Origin: Streptomyces sp. RFCAC02
Lineage (GTDB): Bacteria; Actinomycetota; Actinomycetes; Streptomycetales; Streptomycetaceae
Length of the DNA stretch: 64,000 nt
Assembly (NCBI RefSeq): GCF_004193175.1
Contig: NZ_SAUH01000001.1
Span: 847,501 to 911,500, forward strand
Reading direction: 5' to 3'
The notes under the pieces were generated by a model. That model ran no database searches. It had not been told where the DNA came from and saw only the letters and a program-made list of their open reading frames with translations. Position numbers and translations under genes: made by a program. Shown here in pieces: positions 8,377 through 16,835 of this stretch (position 1 is the first letter of the stretch; each line of letters opens with the position of its first letter).

Positions 8377-10908
8377 TCAGTCGCGCATGACCTCGGGCTC
8401 GTGGCGGCGCAGGAACTTCATGACGAGGTAGCCGCACGCGACGGCGAGGACGCCGAGCATGGCGACGTCGAGGAGCCAGAAGCCGGCCTCGTGCTTCCAC
8501 AGCGGGTCGGGGTCGGGCTCCTCACCGGAGGCGGCGAGGGTGTTGAGGTCGGCCGTGGTGCCGGTGCCGGCGAACGCCCAGCGGGACGGCATGAGCCAGG
8601 CGAGCTGTTCGACGCCCAGGGTGCCGCGGATGTCGAACAGGGCGCCGGTGAAGACGAGCTGGATGACGGAGATCATGACCAGCAGGGGCATCGTCATCTC
8701 GGAGGTGCGCACGAGTGCCGAGATGACGAGGCCGATCATCATCGAGGTGCAGCCGAGGACCATGAGGACGAACGTCATCTCCAGGGCGGGCGAGTCCGTC
8801 AGGATGACGCCCTCCGCCGGCATGTCGCGGGGCGCGAAGCCGATCGCGGCGAGGAGGGCGGCCTGCAGGACCGTGACGATGCCGAGGACGAAGACCTTCG
8901 ACATGAGGTACGCGGAGCGGGACAGGCCGACGGCCCGTTCCCGCTCGTAGATGACGCGCTCCTTGATCAGTTCGCGGACGGCGTTGGCCGAGCCGGCGAA
9001 GCACATGCCGATGACGAGGACCATCAGGACCGTACTGGCGCTGCCGTTGCGGCCGCCGCGGTCGACCGGCCCGTAGCCGAGGCCGTGGTCGGCCGGGATG
9101 ACGGCGCTGACCAGGCCGAGGACGACCGGCAGGGCCAGGGTGAGGCCGAGGAAGCCCCGGTCGGCCATGATGACGGCCATGTAGCGGCGCATGAGGGTCC
9201 ACACCTGGGAGCCCCAGGTCTGGGCCTTCTGCTGCGCCATGCCGGCCATCGGCGGGTACATCTGATGCTGCTGCGGCGGCTGGGGCGCGGCGGCGTCCGC
9301 GTCGGCCGCGTACATGCGGAAGTGCTGCGAGCCGCGCCAGCGGCCCATCCAGTCGTAGTCGCGGTAGTTCTCGAAGGCGGAGAAGACGTCGGCCCAGGTC
9401 TCGTAGCCGAAGAAGTTGAGGGCCTCCTTGGGCGGGCCGAAGTAGGCGACGCCGCCGCCGGGGGCCATGACGAGGAGGCGGTCGCACAGGTCGAGCTCGG
9501 CCACCGAGTGGGTGACGACGAGGACGGTGCGCCCGCCGTCGGCCATGCCGCGCAGGAGCTGCATCACGTCGCGGTCCATGCCGGGGTCGAGGCCGGAGGT
9601 CGGCTCGTCCAGGAAGATCAGGGACGGCTTGGTGAGCAGCTCAAGGGCGACGGAGACGCGCTTGCGCTGGCCGCCGGAGAGGGAGGAGATCCGCTTGGTC
9701 GCGTGGTGGCTGAGCTTCAGCTCGGTGAGGACCTCCTCGACGCGGGCGTTGCGCTCGGCCTCGCCGACGTCGCCGGGGAAGCGGAGCTGGGCGGCGAGGC
9801 GCAGGGCCTGCCGGATGGGCAGCGCGGTGTGGAGGATGTCGTCCTGGGGGACGAGGCCGATGCGGTGCCGCAGCTCGGCGAAGTGGGTGTAGAGGTTCCG
9901 GTTGTCGTAGAGGACCTCGCCGTACGTGGCGGGCCGGTAGCCGGTGAGGGCGCGCAGGAGCGTGGACTTGCCGGAGCCCGACGGGCCGATGACGCCGACG
10001 AGCGACTTCTCGGGGACGCCGAACGAGACGTCGTTCAGGATGGTGAGCTTGCCGTCGTTGACCTGGACGGTGAGGTGGCGGGCGGAGAAGCTGACCTCGC
10101 CGGTGTCGACGAACTCCTGGAGCTGGTTGCCGACGAGGCGGAACGTGGAGTGGCCGATGCCGATGGTGTCCTGCGGGCCGATGGCGCGGCGGCCGTTCTT
10201 CTCCAGGCGCTGGCCGTTGACGAAGGTGCCGTTGTGGCTGCCCAGGTCGTGGATCTCGAACCGGTTGCCCGGCTGGGCGAGGAACTCGGCGTGGAGGCGG
10301 GACACCTGGAGGTCGGAGACGACGAGTTCGTTCTCCAGGGCGCGGCCTATGCGGGTGACCCGGCCGACGGCGAGCTGGTGCAGGCTCGTCGCGCCGCGGT
10401 CGGCGGCGAGGGCGTCGGCGTGCGGGTTGGGCGTGGCGCCGGGGGCCGGCCGGTGCGGCGGCATCTGCGGCGGTGTCTGCGGGGGCGGGCCCGCCGCGTG
10501 GCCGTGCTGCTGGAACTGCGGCTGGGGCGCGTACTGCGGCTGCTGCGGCGCGCCCTGCGCGGGGACGGAGCCGTGGGCGGGGGGCTGCGGTGTGCCCGCT
10601 GTGCCGGCGGCGGAGAACGTGAGGCGCGGTCCGTCGGTGGCGTTCCCCAGGTGCACGACGGTGCCGGGGGCCAGCGGCAGGTACTGGACGCGCTGCCCGT
10701 TCACGTAGCTGCCGTTCGTGCTGCCGTGGTCCTCCAGCAGCCACTGCCGGCCGTCCCAGCGGAGGGTCGCGTGGCGCCAGGAGACGCGGGAGTCCTGGAG
10801 GGCCAGGTCCCCTTGCGGGTCGCGCCCGAGTGTGTACGACCTGGCGACGTCCAACGGCCAGGTTTGTCCGTTCAGTTCGAGTACGAGTTCCGGCACTCCA
10901 TGCCCCAC
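8377..10908 (-). CDS. Double-FHA ABC transporter (ATPase fused to ABC-2 permease)
   Basis: An 843-residue multidomain transporter. Two FHA phosphothreonine-binding domains (residues about 22-98, with GRD and STNGSYVNG; and about 183-262, with GRA and SHNGTFVNG) flank a Gln/Pro-rich linker (103-165). They are followed by an ABC ATPase (Walker A GPSGSGKST near 308-316, signature LSGGQRKRVS, Walker B LIFLDEPTSGLD) and an ABC-2 membrane domain with about six helices from residue 580 on. FHA domains imply control by a Ser/Thr kinase; mycobacterial Rv1747 has the same architecture and is phosphorylated. The cargo is unknown. It diverges from serB. Confidence 0.93.
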   Translation of the reverse strand: MGHGVPELVLELNGQTWPLDVARSYTLGRDPQGDLALQDSRVSWRHATLRWDGRQWLLEDHGSTNGSYVNGQRVQYLPLAPGTVVHLGNATDGPRLTFSAAGTAGTPQPPAHGSVPAQGAPQQPQYAPQPQFQQHGHAAGPPPQTPPQMPPHRPAPGATPNPHADALAADRGATSLHQLAVGRVTRIGRALENELVVSDLQVSRLHAEFLAQPGNRFEIHDLGSHNGTFVNGQRLEKNGRRAIGPQDTIGIGHSTFRLVGNQLQEFVDTGEVSFSARHLTVQVNDGKLTILNDVSFGVPEKSLVGVIGPSGSGKSTLLRALTGYRPATYGEVLYDNRNLYTHFAELRHRIGLVPQDDILHTALPIRQALRLAAQLRFPGDVGEAERNARVEEVLTELKLSHHATKRISSLSGGQRKRVSVALELLTKPSLIFLDEPTSGLDPGMDRDVMQLLRGMADGGRTVLVVTHSVAELDLCDRLLVMAPGGGVAYFGPPKEALNFFGYETWADVFSAFENYRDYDWMGRWRGSQHFRMYAADADAAAPQPPQQHQMYPPMAGMAQQKAQTWGSQVWTLMRRYMAVIMADRGFLGLTLALPVVLGLVSAVIPADHGLGYGPVDRGGRNGSASTVLMVLVIGMCFAGSANAVRELIKERVIYERERAVGLSRSAYLMSKVFVLGIVTVLQAALLAAIGFAPRDMPAEGVILTDSPALEMTFVLMVLGCTSMMIGLVISALVRTSEMTMPLLVMISVIQLVFTGALFDIRGTLGVEQLAWLMPSRWAFAGTGTTADLNTLAASGEEPDPDPLWKHEAGFWLLDVAMLGVLAVACGYLVMKFLRRHEPEVMRD

Positions 10909-11124
10909 AAAGTCGTCCCCCGGGCAACCTCCGGCCGGAGGTCCAGGAATGGTTGTCGTGTGGGGGAACTATTCCAGGCCCGGACCATGATCGGGAAGCC
11001 GCCCCCCGGAAGTGACGAAGCTGTCGCGAACCGTGTGCGGGGATGTGACGTTCGCCCGTGCGCGGGCGCGCGGGCACGCCCCGGCGCGGCGCGTCCGGGC
11101 GGAGCCGCTACCGTGGGAAGCACC
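10909..11124. promoter_or_regulatory. Divergent intergenic region FHA-ABC / serB
   Basis: This 216-base gap must hold both promoters. It contains a locally less GC-rich stretch around 10945-10985, but no convincing -35/-10 pair or operator could be fixed. Confidence 0.35.
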
Positions 11125-12387
11125 ATGTCTTCCGCACACACGGCCGCCGGGGGCCTCGTCCCCGCCGCGGACACGCCCACCCTGCTGGTGAAGATCTTCG
11201 GCAAGGACCGGCCCGGTCTGACCGCCGGCCTGTTCGAGACCCTGGCGGCCTTCGCGGTCGATGTCATCGACATCGAGCAGGTCGTCACCCGGGGCCGGAT
11301 CGTGCTGTGCGCGCTGGTGAGCGCGCCGGCGCACGGCACGGGCACGGAGGGCGGGCTGCGGGCCACCGTGCACGGGTGGGCCGAGGCGCACGGGATGCAG
11401 GCCGAGATCATCTCCGGCACCGGCGACAACCCGTCGCGGGGCGTGGGGCGCTCGCACGTCACCGTCCTCGGCGCGCCGCTCACGGCCGAGACGACGGCGG
11501 CCATAGCGGCCAGCATCACCACCACGGGCGGCAACATCGACCGGATCTTCCGGCTCGCGAAGTATCCGGTGACAGCGGTCGAGTTCGCCGTGTCGGGGGT
11601 GGCGACGGAGGCGCTGCGCACGGCGCTGGCGACGGAGGCGGCGGCGCGGTCCGTCGACGTGGCGGTGGTGGCGTCGGGGCTGGCGCGGCGGGCGCCGCGG
11701 CTGGTCGTCATGGACGTGGACTCGACGCTCATCCAGGACGAGGTCATCGAGCTGTTCGCGGGGCACGCGGGCTGCGAGGCGGAGGTCGCGGCCGTGACGG
11801 CGGCGGCGATGCGCGGCGAGCTGGACTTCGAGCAGTCGCTGCACGCGCGGGTGGCGCTGCTCGCCGGCCTCGACGCGTCGGTCGTGGACAAGGTGCGCGG
11901 CCAGGTCCGGCTGACGCCGGGGGCGCGGACGCTGATCCGCACCCTGAAGCGGCTCGGCTGCCAGGTGGGTGTGGTGTCGGGCGGGTTCACGCAGGTCACG
12001 GACGCGCTGGCGGAGCGGCTCGGGCTCGATTTCGCGGCGGCCAACACGCTGGAGATCGAGGACGGGAAGCTCACCGGACGGGTCACCGGGCCCGTCGTGG
12101 ACCGGGCGGGGAAGGCGCGGCTGCTGCGGGAGTTCGCGGCGCGGGCGGGCGTCCCGCTGTCGCGGACGGTCGCGATCGGCGACGGGGCGAACGACCTCGA
12201 CATGCTGAACGCGGCGGGGCTCGGGGTCGCGTTCAACGCGAAGCCGCTGGTGCGGGAGGCCGCGCACACGGCGGTGTCCGTGCCGTTCCTCGACACCGTG
12301 CTGTACCTGCTGGGGATCACCCGGGAGGAAGTCGAGGCGGCGGACGCGCAGGGCGGCCCGGTCACGGCGGGCCTGCGCTCGGCCTGA
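11125..12387 (+). CDS. serB: Phosphoserine phosphatase
   Basis: A 420-residue enzyme that hydrolyses O-phosphoserine to L-serine, the last step of serine synthesis. The N-terminus carries ACT-type regulatory folds (LLVKIFGKDRPGLTAGLFET from about residue 20, and a second from about 110). The HAD catalytic domain starts at VVMDVDSTLIQDEVIE, with nucleophile Asp197 and acid/base Asp199. It continues with VVSGGFTQVTD (motif II serine) and AIGDGANDLDML (motif IV metal ligands). ACT domains suggest feedback by serine. The ATG at 11125 gives the normal length. It is a single gene ended by a hairpin. Confidence 0.95.
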   Translation: MSSAHTAAGGLVPAADTPTLLVKIFGKDRPGLTAGLFETLAAFAVDVIDIEQVVTRGRIVLCALVSAPAHGTGTEGGLRATVHGWAEAHGMQAEIISGTGDNPSRGVGRSHVTVLGAPLTAETTAAIAASITTTGGNIDRIFRLAKYPVTAVEFAVSGVATEALRTALATEAAARSVDVAVVASGLARRAPRLVVMDVDSTLIQDEVIELFAGHAGCEAEVAAVTAAAMRGELDFEQSLHARVALLAGLDASVVDKVRGQVRLTPGARTLIRTLKRLGCQVGVVSGGFTQVTDALAERLGLDFAAANTLEIEDGKLTGRVTGPVVDRAGKARLLREFAARAGVPLSRTVAIGDGANDLDMLNAAGLGVAFNAKPLVREAAHTAVSVPFLDTVLYLLGITREEVEAADAQGGPVTAGLRSA

Positions 12388-12407
12388 TCCGCCCGGGGGC
12401 GGAACGT

Positions 12408-12428
12408 GCTCCCGCGGTGTGCGGGAGC
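12408..12428. terminator. Hairpin terminator after serB
   Basis: GCTCCCGC and GCGGGAGC form a perfect 8-bp stem around GGTGT, about 20 bases after the serB stop and before the end of the convergent phosphatase gene. Confidence 0.65.
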
Positions 12429-12469
12429 GGTCGTCCGCCGAGGGGGCGGGGCGGCGGGCGCCCCGCGGG

Positions 12470-12988
12470 TCACGCCTGGGGGGTCCAGAACGCCACGAGG
12501 CGCGCCACGTTGTGCTCGACGGACTTCCAGCCGCCGGTGAACGTGAGGACGGCCGTGCCGCAGGTCGGGTAACCGCCGCGGTTCATCCGGGCACGGGTGT
12601 CGCCATCGGCCTCGCCCGCGAGGGCGTCGGCCAGGCCGTGGATGCCCGGGTTGTGGCCGACGAGCATGAGATCGCGGACGGCGTCGTCGACACCGTTGAC
12701 GACGGCGATGAGTTCACCGACGGACGCCTCGTAGAGCCGCTCGTCGTAGCTGGTCCTGGGGCGCTCGGGCAGTTCGGGGGCGCAGAGCTTCCACGTCTCG
12801 CGGGCGCGGACCGCCGTCGAGCAGAGGGTGAGGCCGGGGTGCACGCCGGCGCCCGCGAGCCAGCGCCCGGCGGCCGGCGCGTCCTTGCGGCCGCGGTCGG
12901 CGAGGGGCCGGTCGTGGTCGGACACCTGGGGCCAGTCGGCCTTGGCGTGGCGGAGAAGGACGATCCTGCGGGGAACTTCGGCGCTCAT
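12470..12988 (-). CDS. SixA-like histidine phosphatase
   Basis: A 172-residue member of the histidine phosphatase superfamily. The catalytic RH motif is in VLLRHAKADWP, with Asp/Arg context DHDRPLADRGR, a second motif STAVRARETW and the C-terminal LVGHNPGIHGLA histidine. These features resemble SixA, which dephosphorylates phosphohistidine domains, rather than sugar-phosphate mutases. There is no signal peptide, so it is cytoplasmic. The substrate in Streptomyces is unknown. It is convergent with serB and probably monocistronic. Confidence 0.88.
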   Translation of the reverse strand: MSAEVPRRIVLLRHAKADWPQVSDHDRPLADRGRKDAPAAGRWLAGAGVHPGLTLCSTAVRARETWKLCAPELPERPRTSYDERLYEASVGELIAVVNGVDDAVRDLMLVGHNPGIHGLADALAGEADGDTRARMNRGGYPTCGTAVLTFTGGWKSVEHNVARLVAFWTPQA

Positions 12989-13060
12989 GTGTGCAAGCTT
13001 CCCATGAAACGGCTTCCGGCCTCGGCGGATGCCGGAATCCGCCCGGACGCGGAGGGGGTG

Positions 13061-13273
13061 TCAGCCGAGCGCCGCGATGGCCTGCCGGAGGTGGTCCAGC
13101 GCGCCGGCGACGGGCTCCCAGTCGGCGGTCGGGGCGGCCTGCGCGCCGCTGCCGCACAGGAGCAGCGCGAGGAACGCGGCGAAGACGGTCGCCGGGAGGG
13201 CGAGCGCCCACCACCGCAGACGTATCTCGGGTACGGGGCGCTGTCCTCGGGCTCGGTGTGCCTGGGCGGACAT
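13061..13273 (-). CDS. Small secreted or membrane-anchored protein
   Basis: A 70-residue protein with a basic N-terminus (SAQAHRARGQRPVPEIRLR), one hydrophobic segment (WWALALPATVFAAFLALLLC, about 21-40) and an Ala-rich tail ending LDHLRQAIAALG. The segment could be a signal peptide, with a cysteine at its end, or a single anchor. The ATG at 13273 is preferred over one at 13366, which adds an Arg-rich stretch unlike the family. It resembles small conserved Streptomyces proteins, but I can name no function. Confidence 0.6.
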   Translation of the reverse strand: MSAQAHRARGQRPVPEIRLRWWALALPATVFAAFLALLLCGSGAQAAPTADWEPVAGALDHLRQAIAALG

Positions 13274-13382
13274 GACGCGGGTCGCCTCCAGAGGTCGGCG
13301 GGTGACTACGCGTATCAACCTACGGGGCCTGGCGGTCGCGTCCCATCCGGTGAGCCACCCAGTCAACCCTGAAGCTCACCCC

Positions 13383-14345
13383 CTAAGGGGTGGTGGTGCT
13401 GGCACCACCATGCCGGAGTCCGCGCGGCCGGCGGCGGCGCGCGGCCGGCGGGACGGTGAGGAACACCAGGCTTCCCGCCAGCGCCGCGAGCCCGCACCAG
13501 GAGACGGCCGGCAGCCGTTCGTCCATCACCGCGACACCGAGGACGGCCGCCACGGCCGGTTCCGCCAGGGTCAGGGTCGTCGCGACGTGCGCGGTGGCGT
13601 GCCGCAGGCCGTGGCCGAAGAGCCGGTACGCGAGGAACGTCGTGCACAGCGCCAGGTACGCGGCGACCGCGGCGCCCCGTGGCGCGGTGAGCCACTGGAC
13701 GCCGCCGGACAGCGCCACGGGCAGCACGAGCGGCGCCGCTCCCCCGAACATGGTCCCGAGCACCGCGCCCGACGGGTGCCCGCCCGCGATCAGCCGCGCA
13801 CCGATCAGCGTGTAGCCGGCGTACGACAGACCGGCGAGGCCGGCCAGGGCGGCGCCCGCCGCGTCGACGGGCGCGCCCCCGCCGGTGAGGCGCGGGCCGA
13901 GGACGAGGAGGGCGCAGCCGATGACGGCGAGCAGCGTGGCCGAGACCCAGCGGGCGGTCGGGCGCGCCCGGCGGGTGAGGCAGGCCAGCAGCCCGGTGAG
14001 GACCGGTGCGCTGCCCAGCGCGATCACGGTGGTGACGGCCACGCCCGTACGGGCCACCGCCGGGTAGAAGCCGATCGGGTACCCGGCCACGGCGAGTGCG
14101 CCCAGGGCGAGGAGCCACCGTTCGCGGCGGGTGGACGTGCGGATGAGGGTGCGGGTGCCCCGTGCGGTCAGCAGCAGGAGCGGGCCGCCGAGCGCGAGGC
14201 CGGCCGATCCGACGGCGGCGGCAGGCGCGCCGGCGGGGGCGAGGGAGGCGGCGGTGCCTGTGGTGCCCCACAGCGCGGCGGCCGTGAGGATGGGGACCCC
14301 GCCGAGGGGAGCGGTGAGGGGGCGTGGAGTGGTGGGGTGCCGCAC
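13383..14345 (-). CDS. EamA/DMT-family exporter
   Basis: A 320-residue drug/metabolite transporter of the 10-helix EamA type. Two homologous halves are visible, the first from GGVPILTAAALWGTTGTAAS and the second from AGLSYAGYTLIGARLIAGG. Each has five hydrophobic segments, and the family FLAYRLFGHGLRHATAHVATTLTLAEPAVAAVLG stretch lies near the C-terminus. The tail is Arg-rich and cytoplasmic. The start is GTG at 14345. Substrates of such proteins are amino acids or small metabolites, but none can be assigned here. It is followed by a 70-residue small-protein gene on the same strand, about 110 bases away. Confidence 0.88.
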   Translation of the reverse strand: MRHPTTPRPLTAPLGGVPILTAAALWGTTGTAASLAPAGAPAAAVGSAGLALGGPLLLLTARGTRTLIRTSTRRERWLLALGALAVAGYPIGFYPAVARTGVAVTTVIALGSAPVLTGLLACLTRRARPTARWVSATLLAVIGCALLVLGPRLTGGGAPVDAAGAALAGLAGLSYAGYTLIGARLIAGGHPSGAVLGTMFGGAAPLVLPVALSGGVQWLTAPRGAAVAAYLALCTTFLAYRLFGHGLRHATAHVATTLTLAEPAVAAVLGVAVMDERLPAVSWCGLAALAGSLVFLTVPPAARRRRPRGLRHGGASTTTP

Positions 14346-14665
14346 AGTCGTGGACTTCCGTTCGTCGCCTTCCGTCGGGGATGCGGAACGGGCGCACGGC
14401 GAGGCGCCCCCGGGGCGGCGGACGGGCCGGCCGGGGGACGGGGACGACGCGGGTCGTCGGCGCGCGCCCGGTCAGGCGGGCGGCGGAAGGACGCGGTGCC
14501 AGGAGGAGTCCACGGATCGAGGGTAACGGGCTCCGGCGCGGCGGCGCCGGGCGCGGCAGGCCGATCGCGACGGTGCCGGCCCGTGGGCGCGCCGAGGGGC
14601 GGTCCCGGGGGCCGGAGACGGTGTCCGCCCCCGGCCGGGTACTGCGGCGCGCGGCGTGGACCGGG
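14346..14665. other. Gene-free stretch between exporter genes
   Basis: I see no coding region in these 320 bases on either strand. It contains the terminator of the MFS unit (near 14605-14634) and must hold the promoter of the EamA gene, which I could not locate. Confidence 0.5.
14605..14634. terminator. Hairpin terminator of the MFS/small-protein unit
   Basis: CCGGGGG-C-CGGA pairs with TCCGCCCCCGG, an 11-bp stem with one bulged C around GACGGTG. It lies about 30 bases after the stop of the 38-residue gene in its direction of transcription. Confidence 0.7.
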
Positions 14666-14782
14666 CTACGGGGAGGCGATGGTCGCGATGACGGCGATGA
14701 CGATCGTGATCCCGAGCATCGCGCCGAGGACGAGCAGCAGCTTCCGCTGGCCGCCGGTGGGGTTGGGGTCGAGCGCTGGCAT
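14666..14782 (-). CDS. Transporter-associated 38-residue membrane peptide (SGM_5486 type)
   Basis: A 38-residue protein too short for most gene finders. It reads PALDPNPTGGQRKLLLVLGA, then a hydrophobic helix ending IAVIATIASP. The whole peptide matches the small family annotated beside MFS transporters in Streptomyces, with the same conserved DPNP opening and IASP end. It has one transmembrane segment and follows the MFS gene by 17 bases on the same strand, so it is co-transcribed and may stabilise or modulate the transporter. That role is inferred from conserved linkage only. Confidence 0.85.
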   Translation of the reverse strand: MPALDPNPTGGQRKLLLVLGAMLGITIVIAVIATIASP

Positions 14783-14799
14783 GCCGCCCAGTCTCCCAC

Positions 14800-16071
14800 T
14801 CAGTGGCCGTCGTCCACGCACCGGTCCCGCCCGGCGGCGAAGCCGACCGCGATCTGCGCGGCCATCAGGACGGCGAGGAGCGCGAGCGGCACCTCCCAGC
14901 CGCCGGTGACGTCGTTGAGCGTGCCGACGAGGAGCGGTCCGGGGACGGAGATGAGGTAGCCGAAGCTCTGGACGAACGCCGACAGCCGCGCCACGCCCGC
15001 GCTCGTGCGGGAGCGCAGGCCGATCATGGTGAGGGCGACGGGGAAGGCGCAGTTGGCGATGCCGAGGAGGACCGCCCACAGCCAGGCGCCGCCGGCCGGC
15101 GCCAGCCACAGGCCGGCGTAGGCGAGGAGGCCGCTCACGCCGAGGACGGCGATGAGCGGTCCCTGCCGGCGGTAGCGGGTGGCGAGCCGCGGGATGACGA
15201 ACCCGAGGGGGGCGCCGATGCCCATGATGATGGCGAGGAGGACGCCCGCCGTGCCGGCGGAGACGCCCGCGTCGCGGAACATCTGCGGCACCCAGCCCAT
15301 GGTGACGTAGGCGGCGGTGCTCTGGAGGCCGAAGAAGCAGGCGAGTGCCCACGCGGTGCGGGACCGCAGCAGGCGCGGCCGGCCGGTGGCCGCGGCGGGT
15401 GCCGTGCCGGCGGACGCGGCGGCGGAGGCCGGTGCGGCGGCGCGGCGGTGGCGTTCGGCGAGCAGCCAGGCCGGGATGCCGGGCAGCGCGACGACGGCCC
15501 ACAGGGCGAGGCTGACGCGCCAGCTCTCGCCGGCGGCGTGCGTGAGGGGGACGGTGAGGGCGGCGGCGGACGAGGTGCCCAGCGCGAACGCCGTGGAGTA
15601 GAAGCCGGTGGCGGTGCCCACGCGGTCGGGGAAGTACCGCTTGACGAGGACCGGCATGAGCACGTTGTTGACGGCGATCCCGGCGAGGGCGAGGGCGCTC
15701 GCGGCCAGGAAGAACACGGTTCCGCCGGCGAGGGAGCGCAGGACCAGGCCGGCGGCGATGGCGCCGAGTCCGGCGGCCGCCACGACGGCCGGGCCGAGGC
15801 GGCGTGCGAGGCGGGGCGCCGTGGTCCCGAACAGGGCGAAGCACAGCGGCGGCACGGATGTGAGCAGGCCGGCGACGACGCCGTTCATGCCCAGGTCGTC
15901 GCGCACCTCCTCCAGCAGGGGGCTGAGGCCGGATATGGCGGGCCTGAGGTTGAACGCCGTGATCACCAGGCCGGCCATGAGCAGCCAGGGTCCGAGGCGG
16001 GCGGCGCGCGCGGGCGGCGCGCCGCCGGGGGCGCGGTCGTGCAGGGTACGGTCATCCTTCGCCAGCTCCAT
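14800..16071 (-). CDS. MFS transporter, CynX/NimT type
   Basis: A 423-residue 12-helix major facilitator. The cluster of GLVITAFNLRPAISGLSPLL in the first helix and the central cytoplasmic loop (AERHRRAAAPASAAASAG) fit the CynX/NimT (cyanate/2-nitroimidazole) group. Its true substrate is unknown. The ATG at 16071 is chosen because TATGAT (minus strand, 16083-16078) lies exactly where a -10 would start a leaderless transcript at that codon; a GTG at 16077 would overlap the -10 spacing. It is divergent from a GntR regulator with a palindrome between them, so repression by that regulator is likely. Confidence 0.88.
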   Translation of the reverse strand: MELAKDDRTLHDRAPGGAPPARAARLGPWLLMAGLVITAFNLRPAISGLSPLLEEVRDDLGMNGVVAGLLTSVPPLCFALFGTTAPRLARRLGPAVVAAAGLGAIAAGLVLRSLAGGTVFFLAASALALAGIAVNNVLMPVLVKRYFPDRVGTATGFYSTAFALGTSSAAALTVPLTHAAGESWRVSLALWAVVALPGIPAWLLAERHRRAAAPASAAASAGTAPAAATGRPRLLRSRTAWALACFFGLQSTAAYVTMGWVPQMFRDAGVSAGTAGVLLAIIMGIGAPLGFVIPRLATRYRRQGPLIAVLGVSGLLAYAGLWLAPAGGAWLWAVLLGIANCAFPVALTMIGLRSRTSAGVARLSAFVQSFGYLISVPGPLLVGTLNDVTGGWEVPLALLAVLMAAQIAVGFAAGRDRCVDDGH

Positions 16072-16094
16072 GAGCACATCATAGAATCATGGGA

Positions 16095-16115
16095 TGAATC
16101 CCGTGCCGGGATTCA
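16095..16115. promoter_or_regulatory. Perfect palindrome, probable GntR operator
   Basis: TGAATCCCG-N3-CGGGATTCA is a perfect 9+3+9 inverted repeat in the 64-base gap between the divergent MFS and gntR genes. It covers the -35 zone of the minus-strand promoter whose -10 is TATGAT (16083-16078), so a bound dimer would block the exporter and probably its own gene. Confidence 0.65.
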
Positions 16116-16135
16116 GGACTCCTCGGGAGAGGCCA

Positions 16136-16825
16136 ATGTCACTCACCGCGCCCCGCCGCTCCGCCCTGGCCGACCAGGTCATCGCGGAGCTGCGGCACCA
16201 GATCACCTCGGGCGCCTGGCCCGTGGGCTCCCGCATCCCCACCGAACCGGAGCTGGTCGAGCGGCTCGGCGTCGCCCGCAACACCGTCCGCGAGGCGATC
16301 CGCGCCCTCGCGCACAACGGGCTCCTCGACATCCGCCAGGGCTCGGGCACCTACGTGACGGCGACCAGCGAGCTGGCCGGGGTGATGCTGCGGCGCTTCC
16401 AGGACGCCGAGCCGCGCGACGTCGCCGAGCTGCGCAGCGCCCTGGAGGCCCAGGCGGCACGGCTGGCGGCACAGCGGTGCGACGAGGCGGACGTACGGCA
16501 CCTGGAGGCACTGCTCGCGCGCCGCGAGGAGGCGTGGGAGGCCGGGGAGGCGGAACGGTTCGTCGAAGCGGACGCCTCGTTCCACATGGCCGTCGTCAAG
16601 GCGTCGCGCAACGAGGTGCTGAGCGCCCTGTACGCGGACCTCGGCGGGGTCGTGCGGGCGTTCCTGCGGCGGAACGTCGGGACCGAGCTGCGGATGACCG
16701 CGTACGCCGACCACGCGGGCCTGGTCGCGGCGATCCGCGCCGCCGACGCCGCGGCGGCCGGGCGGGAGGCGGGGGCGCACGCTCTGGACTGCCTCCGGGC
16801 GCTGACGGCCGGCCCGCCCTCCTGA
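16136..16825 (+). CDS. GntR-family regulator, FadR/FCD type
   Basis: A 229-residue repressor-type regulator. The winged helix is at about residues 8-75 (LADQVIAELRHQITSGAWPV, then PTEPELVERLGVARNTVREA). An all-helical FCD ligand domain follows, with EADASFHMAVVKAS containing typical metal/ligand-site Asp and His and a later TAYADHAGLV His. The ATG at 16136 has GGGAGAGG at the right distance; an ATG at 16094 lies inside the palindrome and lacks a ribosome site. It diverges from the MFS exporter and probably controls it in response to a carboxylate-like effector; the effector is unknown. Confidence 0.92.
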   Translation: MSLTAPRRSALADQVIAELRHQITSGAWPVGSRIPTEPELVERLGVARNTVREAIRALAHNGLLDIRQGSGTYVTATSELAGVMLRRFQDAEPRDVAELRSALEAQAARLAAQRCDEADVRHLEALLARREEAWEAGEAERFVEADASFHMAVVKASRNEVLSALYADLGGVVRAFLRRNVGTELRMTAYADHAGLVAAIRAADAAAAGREAGAHALDCLRALTAGPPS

Positions 16826-16835
16826 CCCGCGGGGC

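Noticed and set aside
8401..12387. 1328-codon open frame on the plus strand opposite the FHA-ABC gene
   Set aside because: It runs antisense to the FHA-ABC gene and then in frame into serB; its amino-acid mix (Gly/Ala/Asp/Glu/Arg) is that of a GC-rich shadow. Only the part from 11125 is a gene.
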